Positions 1-12,243 of a stretch of DNA of 64,000 bases are shown here, in pieces. The position numbers were made by a program, and so were the translations under genes. The notes beneath the pieces were generated by a model. The model searched no databases. It saw nothing but the letters and a program-made list of their open reading frames with translations, and was not told where the DNA came from. Origin of the DNA: Artocarpus heterophyllus (Eukaryota > Streptophyta > Magnoliopsida > Rosales > Moraceae); the NCBI GenBank assembly GCA_025403435.1, contig CM046350.1, positions 17,457,274-17,521,273 of the forward strand. Direction: 5' to 3'. Position 1 is the first letter of the stretch; the number at the start of each line of letters is the position of its first letter.

Positions 1-1089
1 GCATTTCAGTTTCTAATTACAAGATAATGTCTATAAGAGAATATTATTAACTATATAAAAGAGCTATGGATTCCATATCTATGAATAATGAGTTTATGTA
101 AATCAAGAGTTATGTCTTTAATATACCAGTATGTGTACCTTCATCTAATTTAGGATGTCGTATTTTGGTACATCAAAAGACACAAGTCAAGAATACAGAC
201 TCATTAATTGATTTTAGGATTAAGATATAGCACTTATGATTGTCTAAAATGAATTGTTTTGTACAAACAGAATTATTAATCAAAATCAATTCTTTAGTCC
301 CAATCCAATATATCATCACCAATGACAATATACCAATATTTCTAATCGCGAAGTCAAATTTCGATGACCAAGACAAGCCATCTCCCGTAGGGATGTAGAT
401 AACATAACAATCTTAACATGAATAAGCAGCACAACTTTATTCCCTTGATTGCGGACATTTTCATTTAGACTATCATCTTTAAGATTCATGTCTTTTGCAT
501 AATCCATCCATCATATGCACAATCTTAAAATTTTAGACTAAATAGTCTCAGACTTTTGTTTGCTTATTATACATTTAACATAAATGAACATAAAGAGGAC
601 AATATTTGATATATGAAAATAAATAATAGACTTTTTATTGATCAAATGTCTCTAAAAACTATTATATTATTTAATCCTTAGGGCACCTAATCTAATATAT
701 GTACCACTGACACGCCATACCCTTCGAATCTATTGGATTCAAACAATGTGTAATAATAATAATTAAAAAAAGAATGATAACTTTAGATTCACAAATGAAA
801 TAAATTAAAGAGACCCAATATTTTTTGATGTATTTAGAAATATGCTACTTAAAATATTTTTCTTTTTTCTAATTTTATCTTTTGGTGTCATCAAAGTGTA
901 GCTTCATCGCGCACAAGATCTCTCAAACGTTTGCCTTTCTTAGCATCTCCTTCGACTTCCCCTACCCATCAACGCCTTACATAGCAACATCAGCCTCCGC
1001 TTGTGATGTCGTCATTCTCTTCAGTAAGTTAACAACAGTGTCGATTTAAGCCATCGGCAGCTTAAGCAATGGCTTTAAGGCTCCAGATG
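1..1089. other. AT-rich intergenic DNA, no gene seen
   Basis: No reading frame resembles a known protein. A short, less AT-rich patch at about 895-1090 gives no recognisable product in any frame. Some phrases look like decayed repeat DNA, but I cannot assign a family. Confidence 0.5.
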
Positions 1090-1549
1090 TTGGAAGGCCC
1101 TAATTTTTTTTAAAAAAAAAAAACTTAGGCTATATATAATTTGTTAACTTATCTTGAAAATTAAATCATTAATAATTTTTTAATATATATTTTTCATTAT
1201 TCTGAAACATCATATGTATAATGAAAAAAATTGAAATGTCATTTGTCATTTTTTAAAGTAGGATATCTCTCCCCTTATTTAGAAAGCTTCACGTATTTTA
1301 TATTTATTACTTCTTCTTCTTCACATAACATCTCTTCAATTTCTCAAAACAATAATCTTCTCTCTTTAAGATCTTCACAAGACTATAACTTCTACTCTCT
1401 TTTCAAAAAATCTTTAGGTTATTTTTTCATATTCATTTTTGTCTACTTGCTAATTAATGCTTTTTTTAATTTATATTAGCTATTTTATTTTTTGTTTTTA
1501 TCGTGTTCTGTCAATTTAGTTTTCATACATACCAAAGTTAATAATAAAT

Positions 1550-1691
1550 ATGTCTAATAGAACGTATGCATCTAGGCATAACAAACTCAAGAAAAAGATA
1601 TAAAATAGAAAGTTTGACTTAATCCTCAAAAAAGAGCTCTTGAAAAATTTCTTACAAATAATAAGAAAGATGAAACGAAGTCAATTAGACT
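1550..1691 (+). pseudogene. Decayed N-terminal fragment of a hAT-type (TTF/ZMYM1-like) transposase
   Basis: From the ATG at 1550 the frame reads MSNRTYASRHNKLKKK, hits a stop, then continues NRKFDLILKKELLKNFL in the same phase. This resembles the N-terminus of plant hAT proteins annotated as TTF-type zinc finger or zinc finger MYM-type 1-like: a basic KKK run, then a segment typically reading L..SQKGALDKFF. The AT-rich region upstream (about 1090-1540) would be leader or subterminal DNA. The internal stop and the absence of any zinc-finger or catalytic region downstream mean it cannot make a transposase. The match rests on about 45 codons recalled from the family, so it is moderate to weak. 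Confidence 0.45.
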
Positions 1692-3301
1692 AACTATTTT
1701 TTCCATTGAAAAAGCTTTTAGATAAGTTAAATACAAAGATTTAATTAATTAATACTTTTGTTTTCCAAGAGTCAAAAAGAAAAAATTGAATAGATGTGCT
1801 TTGTTTATGTTAGGATAGATGCTCTCAAAGCAAATGATGTTTAGTAAATGAATATATTTATAAATAAATAAATAAAGTGAATTTTTCATTATATTTGTGT
1901 ACATGTATTTTCAATACTTTTTGAAGATTATTAAAATTTTATAATTATCTATGTGACTTTAAATATTGTATATAAGAATTATATACAAGAGGATAATATT
2001 TTAGAATGATAATTGAAATGATCAATAATATATAATTAGTTATTCAACTAAACTATGGAATCTTTAATTGAGCATTATTAGTGCAGGTTATTTCCATTAA
2101 AAATGGAATGATCTTATCCAAACTACTATTGTAGTAGGCCATTAAATGAGTGCATTGTACATAATGAGATCATGTAGGACCGACGGGATATGATATAGAT
2201 AACTAATAATTTCTCTTAAATATAACAAGTTTTAATCATATCGACTAATGATTATATATAATACGATCTTAATCCTGAGTCGTTAACATGCTCCTATTTA
2301 TGAAATTACGTCTACTGTTTTACTATGTACGAATTCAGGCATCTAATCCTATCTCTTGTATTTTGAAGGCATAATAAAGTAAGTAGTCATGAATGTTAAT
2401 ACTACAAAATGTTACCCATTCCTTCTCTAACGAAAAGCAAATAAATAATTTTCAGAGTATTGATTCAGGTCTTTAATAATATGAGCACTCAACTTATGAC
2501 TAAGTTTGTGAATTTATTATTCATTAAAGAATCAATGGCACTCAAGAATAAAGAATTAATTAGAGGGGTTTACGGATTTTACCAATAACATATAAGGAAA
2601 GAGAGAAAATTTCTTTTTTTTAATTAAATATTTGATATTTAGAATTAAAATAAAGAAAGCTTCCAGAATTAATTGGGTCTCTATTCTTTATAAACAAAGG
2701 TCTCCTTTATTCGTTCTATGCATAGTTGAGAGTTTTTATTAGGTTGCAAAAACTTTATTAGATAACATAGTATAGGCGTGTAGAGTGATAAAGAGAGAAG
2801 AAGAAACTCTTCGTCTCAAGACCTGCTTCGCTCACGCGTTGAGGTTTATAGTTGACAAAAGAGAGAAATGTGACCTTTAAGAAACCCTTAATTCCTTCTA
2901 TGCTCACCCATTTGTCCATTTGGTACCTAGAACTCGGCAAGGAAGGCTTTAGTTTTAAATATAGAATGGTCATCTCTGGTAGAAGAATTCCTATTTCCTT
3001 TCTTCGTCTGGATAGGAAAAATTAAATATATATATTTAGCATTAAATACTATACTCTATAGCATGTTTTACAAAAGTTTTGAGAAATTTTTTATTATATA
3101 CGTTCTGCACTGTAACCACATTTCCTCAATTTTCATTAAATCATTTTCGAAAACCAACAATTTATATATTTTGTTACCTTCTCAAGTTGCCCCCAAATTG
3201 TTTAAGTGTAGAAACACACATATTGTTAGCATAGAAGCTTTTAATGAGTTTCAATATTGTTTTTTTAATAACACCATCGGTTTTAGCTTTGATATAATCT
3301 T
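1692..3301. other. Intergenic DNA, unassigned
   Basis: No supported gene. A less AT-rich patch at 2758-2973 has an open minus-strand frame of 71 codons, with AATAAA just beyond its end on that strand (about 2750), but the product resembles nothing I know. 2150-2480 reads like old repeat DNA. Confidence 0.4.
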
Positions 3302-3985
3302 GGGCCAGTTTGATATTGTTGTGCTGTGCTATAACTTCTCCTGTATTGTGCTTCTACTGTGCTGTGCTATGTTGTGAACCAGAAGTAGGTAGGTGTTTGA
3401 TAAATTTTTTTTCAAAGCTGCCATGAGAACCAAAAGTAGAATTGCTGGTGTTTGGTAACTGTGTATAAAATTGTTGTGAAGATGTATAATGACGAAAATA
3501 GAAATATTTTTCTAAGCTTATTTATAGCTTTATTTTTTTTATTGATTTTTATTAAATTCAAAAAAATAAATCACTCTAATTCATAACGTGATATTTGATC
3601 ATAAAAAGAATAATGTGATATTTGATTTATTTGTTTTAATTTATTCATTTTTTATTTAATCTAGTACATTTTTTTTAAATATTTGAATATATTTTTAAGC
3701 ATATTTCTAAGACGTTTTCTTTTCAACAAAACATGTTGTCTGATTTATTTAAATTTGTTAAAGAAAAATAGTAGATTGGAAATTAAGTAAGTTATTCTAA
3801 TAATTTTAATTTATAAAAGCAGAAGCTGACTAAAAAAGCAATCCTTGGGTTGTTCTTAACTTTTACTGCTAAGGAGTAATTTTTAAAAGTAACTTTTTAA
3901 AAACAAGATTTACCAATAGCCTAAACTGTCGTAGCAGTTACAGAAGCTAAAAGCAGCCTCCATAAGCAAATACCAAACAGGCCCC
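3302..3985. mobile_element. hAT-like MITE
   Basis: The left end reads gggccagtttgatattgt and the right end, read on the other strand, ggggcctgtttggtattt, giving imperfect terminal inverted repeats of the (g)ggcc.gtttggtat type common in plant hAT-derived MITEs. The inside is AT-rich and non-coding. The flanking 8 bases (ataatctt and ttattgtt) are only loosely alike, so the target duplication is eroded or the ends are a few bases off. Confidence 0.55.
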
Positions 3986-5517
3986 TTATTGTTTTGTTAT
4001 TTTGGATGATAAAGAGATTTTTCTTATTTCTTTTCCTGTTCTAAGGTAAATGTTGTATAAAAAAAATTTCATTTGAAGAGGCTCCTTTTAAAATCTTGGC
4101 TTAAATATCCAAAATTTGTTAAGCCGGCCTCGGTTGACCGCGCCGATCTAAACCAAAGAAGTTAAACGGTGTCTTTGAGCTTGTGTTTGTGTTTGTAACT
4201 TTTCAAGCCCTTTGCTTAATGGTGTTTTCTTTTCGGCTTTTTCTTCGATTCTGTGAGTTAATTTTGAAGGAGTACTCATAGTAGTCTACTGGATTACTCT
4301 ACGACGACTTGTGTTTTGTATTGATTTTATGACTTAATATGGTAGATTATCGAGGTACTCCAAAAGCTGGTGCCGGAAAATGACCGCTGATATGTGTTGA
4401 TTTCATGAATTGTTTTAGTAGATGATTGGTGTTGATCTAACAGATCACCCTATCAATCAATGCCAAGACAACTGGTGATGTGTGTTGAAAAGGCGACAAA
4501 ATCTGACAAATTACGGCTAGAATTTAGTATATTATGTTCCACCATCCACGTACAACAAATTTTATTGACCTTTCTGGTCATGTAGTGAAATGGCTAACTA
4601 ATTTTTTAATTAATATAGCCTAAAATTTTTATATATTATAATTAAAAAAATTATTAAAATATAAACTTTTATATGTTATAATATTTATAGTTTTAATTAA
4701 CAATTTTAATTAATATGTATTATTATATCAAACAGCCTGTTAGTTTAGTTGGCATCCCTAATTTAACGCTGCATTCTAAAGATTCCCTACACAGAGGGAT
4801 TGAGAAATTCTTGGGCTTGAGTGAGTAGCCGGAAAAGAGGCCTAGAATCCACCACACAGAAAGAGTGGATGGGATTGGATCTGCCAAACTGCCACCGTGG
4901 CTCATGGCTCCGGAAAAAGTACATCATTAGTGAGCGTGTAACGCGTACGTTGTCGTCGTTTTTGTCAACAGTCTTCCTAATTGTGAAACCGACAAGTTGT
5001 CCTCCTCTGTGTCTCCACTCCACCTACTTCAATAATCGCGAGTAATTTCCAAGTCGGCCAAAAAAATCCTATTGAAAGAGTGAAAAGCATAGTACATAGT
5101 ACATGTGCTGTATACTGCATAGTACATTCCTCCAGATCTTGAAAAATTGAAGACGTGGATGTAGTTTTATTCTTTTTTCAATAATTGCATAAAAAATCTA
5201 ACAAGTTTTTAATAGGATATTTGATACGATGGTTAAAATTATTAATTAGTATTATTTTTACTATAATATATAAGATCTTTATATTATAATATTTTTTATT
5301 TTACTGTAACATACGAAAGCTTTACTCTATTTATAACTGAGATAATATTTTGGACCGACCTTGTCGAACAAAGTATAAATTTCATTTGTCTCACAGATTT
5401 AAATTACAATTTAAATATTTTTCTTCTAATATTTTCTCTCGTTGAAAAAAATTTGAATTTATGTTCAAAGCTAAAAATCAAACGGATTTTAAGTGAACAA
5501 GGAAATTATGTTTAAGT
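3986..5517. other. Intergenic DNA, unassigned
   Basis: No supported gene. 4100-4560 and 4720-5050 are less AT-rich and have short overlapping frames on both strands (4723-5045), none recognisable. 4620-4720 and 5260-5345 carry the tatatgttataat / gtaacatacgaaagcttta motifs shared with the dispersed MITE family described elsewhere in this annotation. Confidence 0.4.
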
Positions 5518-5528
5518 TATTAATACTA

Positions 5529-5948
5529 ATGACCTTTAAATTTTAGGATATCCTCTACTTTGTCTCTAAACTTTAAAAATCACCATTTTACCTCTTGAAA
5601 TTTCAAAACTCCTCACTTTAACCCTTCAATTTGAAGTTTCAAAGCTCCCCTAAACTTTTGATTCTCCGTTCAAAGATAGGGAATATTATTAGATAATAGA
5701 CAGAATAATAGATAAAATTTCATATTTCGCCTTTACAGGACCTGTGCAAATTATGTGCTTAATTCCGTTCATTTGAACAAAAAATCGAAAGTTCAGTAGC
5801 ACAGTGAGAAGTTTTAAAAATTTAGCGGGTAAAGTGATGATTTTTAAAGTTTAAAGAGTAAAATAAGAAAGTTTGAAACTTCAAGGAATAAAATGATAAT
5901 TTTTAAAATTTAAAAGATAAAATGAGAGAGATCTTAAAATTTAGTAAC
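5529..5948. mobile_element. Inverted-repeat MITE with direct-repeat flanks
   Basis: Both flanks carry the 11-base direct repeat tattaatacta (5518-5528 and 5949-5959). Between them are two inverted arms of more than 100 bp. The left arm runs from gacctttaaattttaggata; the right arm, read on the other strand, has ttactaaattttaagatctc followed by similar short blocks of the type 'aaactttaaaaatcaccattttac'. The target-duplication length (9-11 bp) and long arms suggest a Mutator-derived MITE. No coding sequence. Confidence 0.65.
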
Positions 5949-5985
5949 TATTAATACTAGTAAACCCATTATGTTTATATTTCTT

Positions 5986-6003
5986 ACATGGGATATCCCA
6001 TGT
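5986..6003. other. 18-bp perfect palindrome
   Basis: acatgggatatcccatgt is its own reverse complement. It lies just outside the preceding MITE. Function unknown; it may be chance or a protein-binding site. Confidence 0.5.
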
Positions 6004-6009
6004 GTTCAT

Positions 6010-7160
6010 GCTGCAAATTTACATCCCAAACATTTTAAAAAAATCGCATTCGCATACCGAAACTTAAAAATAAGGGAATTTTCATAATGAGACCCTTTAT
6101 TTTCTCTTATCAAGAACCCTTTTTGTCCGTTAGATCCAAATCCAGTGCAAAACAAACATATTCAGCTTTAGTAAAATGAACTCAGCCACACCGAACTCAT
6201 CCCAAAATTCAGAAATTGAAAATTAAAACACAAATTTAAAAAAATAAAAAAAAATCAATTTCAGAAAAAAAGAAAAACCTAAATCAATGGCTGCCGCTGG
6301 AGAGGGGACGCCGGTGAGCTCGGAACATGATGGTTGGTGGGGACCCACCCCTCTGTCGCGAACCTATAAGACTGCGACAAGCACGGCCACTGTCGTAGCC
6401 TCCACTTCACGACGGAGATCACAATTCCATTTCGGATATCTTGCTCGTTGCGATGGCGGCCTTGCTCAAGATAGGCGTGATGGAACCGAGATCTGGCACA
6501 TAGATCTATCACGAGGCACCGGTGGCCGTGGGTCGCAATTCCCCCTTTGCCGCACCTATCCGAGAGATGTAGATGCCTCCACTACGCAACCGACGAGGTG
6601 GCGATAGAGATCTCTCAATCTTAGTTGCAAATCACCATAGGAAGAGTCCCACCTATGACAACTCTCCATCGCAACCACCATGGCTCGGAAGGTCCTATTG
6701 CTTGGGTCGACCACCATTGTGGGTCGCGACTGGTTTGGTTGCAATGTTTTGGGTCACCGAGGTCGCGATTCCGACGTACTTGTTTTCACAACCTTGAGTG
6801 ACAATCTCTCAATCTACAGGTTGTAGTGAGGCGGATGGGTCACGACAGAGGTCGTCAATCTCTCAATCCACGGGGTCGTCTAGGTCGCGAATCGAGCTTT
6901 GGGTGGGTTGCCACTTATCCGCCTTTGTGGGTTGCGACACACCCATTCGGCCGTCGATGGCGAGTGTGCTTCGCTGGGCTGGGCTCGGCAAAAATTTTTT
7001 TTGACAAATAAACCTGTTTTTTTTTACAGTTTTTGACATAAAAAAAAAAAAATTTTTAGACATCAAAACGGTTCCAGTTTTTTTTTTCATCATGGTGAGG
7101 TTTCTTATTTTGTTACAGTCATTTTTCTTATTTTATTAAAAAAAACTAAGACAATTTACC
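6010..7160. other. GC-rich island with repeated gtcgcga words, inside A/T-rich arms
   Basis: About 6285-6990 is much more GC-rich than its surroundings and repeats short words such as gtcgcga, gggtcgcgac, ggttgc and atctctcaatc. Frames are open in several phases on both strands (6279-6512 minus, 6287-6607 plus, 6573-6797 plus, 6798-7004 plus), as expected from composition rather than coding. The flanks are long A and T runs, with weak inverted similarity between about 6017 (aaatttacat) and about 7150 (acaatttacc). This layout fits a non-autonomous DNA transposon, perhaps Mutator-like. No protein family is recognised. Confidence 0.4.
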
Positions 7161-8885
7161 CAAAAAAACAATTTTTTTTTATTTCAAAAAAAAAAAACCT
7201 TTTATCCAATTCAAAATTTTTGTTATCCTATTCATCAAAATCTTCCGCCTTATGTTTTTAGTATTTTTATTTCTTTTTTGTATTATTTGATAAAAAAATA
7301 TTGTTATCAAATTTGTCCATGTTTATTTTAGTTTATGTTAGAACCTGCTTTTAGACCTTAGACTTTCAATCCAAGTGTCAGGAGAAATAGGTCTTATCAA
7401 TAACAGTTCTTAAGTGGGTCTCCTCATATTCTTTTCTTAAAAATAATCCTACAAGCTCATAATACCATTCAACAGGGTGGGAATACGGGTTGGACTATAA
7501 TCCCAATTTAGGAATATTTTCTAATTATTATGCAAATTATTAGGTTTAAATTTTGTTTATTTAAATATCTAATTTTCTTAAATAAAAGTTCATTCAAACT
7601 AAAAATAGTACAACTTAATACTGTAGCATATGAGAGCTTTATACTGTAGTTTTTTTTTTGACCTTTAACTATAATATGTGAAAGTTTTACATTATACATT
7701 CCCTAGCTAAAAAATTGGTTCTAACTAAGTTTACCAAACGTGTTATACTGATAGATTTAGTTTGCCAAATGAACGCGTAGGTACAAATTACACACGTCGA
7801 GACCCAAAAGGGACATATTCATTCGACACATGATGTAGAGCTTGATCAATGCTCTTTACAAAATACCACAATGATCGATGGACAAAACTAATCAATCGAG
7901 ACTAAACCCTCCTAGGGGCACATACGACCCGGATCATTATTTATCTTTGAACTTACATTAGAAGATTAGGCAATCCAATTCAATACAACCTTTCTTTCTT
8001 GGTGGAATTAAAATCCTATTTATCTATTTCTACATACCAAATTATTGTAAAGTTGAAAATTTATATTGTGGTATAAATTTGGCTTTATCCCTTATCAAAA
8101 TTTTTGTTGATATCATCCAATGTTCTATTACATAAAATATTCCCCAAAACAAGTTAAGAATCATAGGATTATAAACGTTAGTAGCCTAAGAAAGGAAAGT
8201 CTACTTAGACACTGGACCATGTACAGTAATATATATCTAAAATGTTAGGGATTTACAAAAAAAGGTACAGGAAGTGATGAAGCAGAGAAGATGTCCAACC
8301 CTAGGGGTTTGTTAACATTGGGGTCTATTCCAACAAATTCTCTACGCCATATATTTGGTAGAAATGGACAAAAATGGACAGCTATATATACTAGTAGAAA
8401 TCATCACATTATATGATCATGTGATTTCAAAGAAATGAAAAACCAAGGAACAATATATATATGTGTGTGTGTGTAATTACGAGAATCCGATCGAGCACCA
8501 AGTCATCAGTTTTCATGCATATATGACATAATCCATGGCAGATAGTATTAGTTAGATTACCAAACAGTTTTGCCCCTTCCTTGGCAGTAGTGGCCAAACT
8601 TATTAGGTACAGTGAGAAATAAAAATAAACAAATAATAAACAATAAATAAATAACTTTCCTCCAAGATAGTAGCCTAGTAGGTTAACCTGTATAAATGGT
8701 CCCGGAACACCTATGGTGCTTACTTGTAAAGTTGGTTGACGACAAGATTGACAAAACCCCACATTATCCAGGGGTGTCCACAGTCTCCACTCATAATTTA
8801 AAAAAATAAAAAAGGTATTATGATTATGTGTGTGCGTGTGTGCGTGTTTGTATATGCATACATAGAGAAATCAAAGAAGTATATA
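7161..8885. other. Intergenic DNA, unassigned
   Basis: No supported gene. About 7560-7740 carries the dispersed motif actgtagcatatgagagc / ataatatgtgaaagttttac. A minus-strand frame at 8427-8762 is open for 111 codons, but it has no recognisable domain and ends in microsatellite-encoded sequence. Confidence 0.4.

Positions 8886-8923
<38 letters not shown>
8886..8923. repeat. (TA)n microsatellite
   Basis: Uninterrupted TA dinucleotides, preceded at 8827-8850 by an impure GT run. It creates spurious YIYIYIY frames on both strands. Confidence 0.95.
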
Positions 8924-8925
<2 letters not shown>

Positions 8926-10879
8926 GGTACAACAACATATGGAGCATATTATAAAGTGGGTTAAAAATGCAACTGATATGTTGTATCTGTCTATAAAGAA
9001 AACAAAGTAAAGGTCGAGAAAGAGACTTTTTTGCTCTTTTGCAATCGATGGAAAGTTGGAGGCGCCGCTTGAATAATTGCATTTTTTGTGCTTCTAAATT
9101 TTTAACTTTTTTTTTTTCTCAACCACAAAGAGAATAAAATATCACTTCCTGGCTGGTTCTTTTTTTTTTTTTCAAAAGAAAAAAAAAAAGAAATAAGCTT
9201 TTGAGGTCAATCAATATCTGTCGATTCAAACCAAGAGCTTTATGAGTTAACTAAAGAAGAAAATGGAAGAGATATTTTTGGTGAAGTTAAATTTTATGCG
9301 GGACAATGAATATGTCATGTTTTGGATATTAATATTCAACTTTTTTTTTTCTTTTTTCTGTCTAAATCAGAAATAACTTCAACTTCAAATAAACATATCC
9401 CATCCCCAAAAAGACAAAACGGGAAAAGAAGAAGTAATCATGGAGAAACCATTTATTACTAGGAGTCCAGCACTGGGAAGCATTCGACTGTAAAAGATTT
9501 CAAAAATAACAGTTATTTTGTTATTTTTTATCACTGTGACGTCATTTTTTTAGCAGCTAAGCAGTTAAAGAGTCATGATACATAGCATTTTTAAAATAAT
9601 ATATAGTGTATTTTAAGTAATAATTATACGTTAATTACATTAATTATTTATGGTAGTAACGATCATGATAATAACGTGTAAATGATCAAAATCACTATTA
9701 TCTATAAATACATTTTAATTAGTGCTAAAAAACTACTACTATTGCTACTACTAATAATAATAATTGTTGTGTGAAATCTCGGAGGCCCAAAGGCAAGGTT
9801 AAAAAAGCCTAACTCGGCCAGTTAGTCTCAGACAGATTAGAGGTCGAGACAACCAAATGACCTCATCATTCTAACGTGAGGTCGAGCTTAAATGAACTTC
9901 ATGCGCTCCGCCCACTATTCCGTTCATTATTCCAAGATTTGTAGATTCTATCGCCAAAGGAACTCTTGCTTTTCGGGAAGAAAAAAAATCTCAAAACTGA
10001 AAAGGGTGGTTAAGTGATCATGGATTAAAGTTGATGTTGAATGCATGTAATTTCAAACTCCACTTTATTATCTTTTTTGGTTCATGCATTTAAGAAATAT
10101 AGCCATTAAAAACCTCCAAATATATTCTTGTAGTTTAGTTTTGAATTTTGATTGATGATCAGTTATGATAGACTTAACAATTTATCCAGTCAAAAAGCTC
10201 ATATATTCCAGAACTTCAAATTGTCTATGTCAATCACATATGTTTTTTTTTTCCTTTAATTTTCTTTTCTAATTTCCAACTTGTCAATCATTTATGACAT
10301 ATCTATGTTAGCTGTAAAAATAGCACCCTATTGAATGATGTACTTGCAAACAAAGGAGTCATGGGCCACTGTCACGACTTAGAGAAGAAATCAATAATAT
10401 TTACCTGACGTATTTTACTATAAATATACTCTCGATACTAAAAAATGTTAAATATTAATTTTTAATTTTTCGTGTTTACTTTCATATATTAAAAAAAAAA
10501 GAAAAAAATGGCAATAGAAAACGGTAAAATTAGCCACTAGTAGAGAATGCAACATAGACTTTTCGAGTATAAAACAATATCTCATAATTGTGTTGTTTAC
10601 AAAAACTAAAATAAAACTATTTTATCTAATCACACATATCTTTTTATATCAATTTTCATACCAATAAATCTCAACCATTGATTTTATACAACTTTTAATA
10701 TTTGCCCTCCATTTCAAAAAAATGCACAAAGCTTAAAATCTCAAATTTGGTTTCATCAAGGAAAATAATTTGAAGAGTCCTACAGCTATCGTCAGCAACT
10801 CCGACAATGGGGTTTTCATCTCATTGTTACCCCTGCACTTTAATCGTCGATAGATTTACCACTTTGCCAATGTTTGGTT
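8924..10879. other. Intergenic DNA, unassigned
   Basis: No supported gene. 9775-9990 is a less AT-rich block with phrases such as aactcggcc and gaggtcgagacaacc that look repeat-derived but which I cannot assign. The rest is AT-rich. Confidence 0.4.
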
Positions 10880-11950
10880 TTAAAAAGTACAATTCGGTAT
10901 AACCCCAAATATGAGGTTGTTCAAATAATAAAACTCGGTGAATCCGATGTCAAACCCATAGGGAAAGATAATGCTAAAATCCATTATATTTGTTGTATTA
11001 ATTATTTATTTATTTTAAAACTGAAAAATATAAGGATTAATATTTATTATTTATGAAATAATTACAATATTTATACATTTTTACAGCATTTTTGATTTTT
11101 AGATTTTAGTTATTTTAGAATTTTAACAATAAGAAATGTAGATTAAATTAAAATGAAATTTCAACAATAAGTGCAATCAATTCAAAATAATTTCAATAAA
11201 AATAACAACAATAATAACAACAAATTAAAAGGAATAAAACAGTAATTTTAACAGTATTAAGGTTTAAAGGTTTTGTTTTGGCAATTAGCTTAAATAAATT
11301 TTAGTTTTTCTATTTATTTATTAATTAGTTTAAATATACATTATGCCATCTTATGTCGACATTAAATCAAGTATTCCCAAGCATTTATTGTGTCATTTTA
11401 TGTCTATAATATAGCAAAGACTCAACTTAATAAACAAGCAGAATTTCAACATTATTTAGCTAAAATAAGAGACAAAATAATAAGTTAAGTATTTACTGAG
11501 CCATTCTTTGTCAACGGCTAATTAAGGTCTTCTCAAGCATTATCTGTACTAGTTTATATCATTAAAAAATCAAAACTAGCATTTTGACAGAGTTCTAGCT
11601 AAGAAAACACTAACATCCTAAGTTTTCTAGAAAATAATTTGGCATTACAATTTTTTAGAAAACTAAGAAAAACTAAAAATATTTAAGGTAATTTTGCCAA
11701 AATTTTCCCCTCTTACCACAGCTAAAAAGAGAAATTAAAAAGATATATTCAAAATAACAACACTTGAAATATTATTGAGCTTAATTTTTATAGCATAATC
11801 TGAGAAATATTTTACAAAAACTTAGACTAAAAATTGAACATAAAAACTAAATTTAAAATCTTAACTATTAATTTAAACTGTATTTTCTATACTGCGAAAA
11901 GGGATGAAGAACTGGGCTTGTAAATCCCAGTATTTATAGGCCACAAATTG
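10880..11950 (-). repeat. Probable LTR remnant (single copy, minus sense)
   Basis: Read on the minus strand, a clear TATA motif (tataaatactggg, 11929-11941) is followed by about 1 kb of AT-rich non-coding DNA ending near 10900-10965 with cctatgggtttgacatcgga and a 'ttcaccgag' motif. That phrase is typical of the 3' part of plant LTR or leader regions just before the primer-binding site. No second copy or coding region is seen nearby. Assignment is by resemblance only. Confidence 0.3.
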
Positions 11951-12243
11951 GCACTATTGCATTTTTTTAATAATTTTTTACTATTTTTTCATTGAAATCT
12001 CAGCACAAATTTGTCAATTGCATAATTTTTTAACATTTTTTTGCTTAATTTTCCATGCTAATCGCCTTTCTTTAGAATGCAAATCTTCATCTTTGATTCG
12101 GTGTGACGTGGTAGCATAAGGTATGAAGAACGATGCTATCTAAGGCATTGAAAGCATTTAATTTGACTTAAAGAACGGCCTAGATTAAAGACAAAATGGT
12201 AGGACTAGATAGAGCCGAGGACAACTATTGGATCAGTCCGAGT

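Noticed and set aside
8798..9082. Open frames of 60-94 codons on both strands
   Set aside because: Mostly repeat-encoded (IYIYIY, THTHTH) from TA and GT microsatellites.
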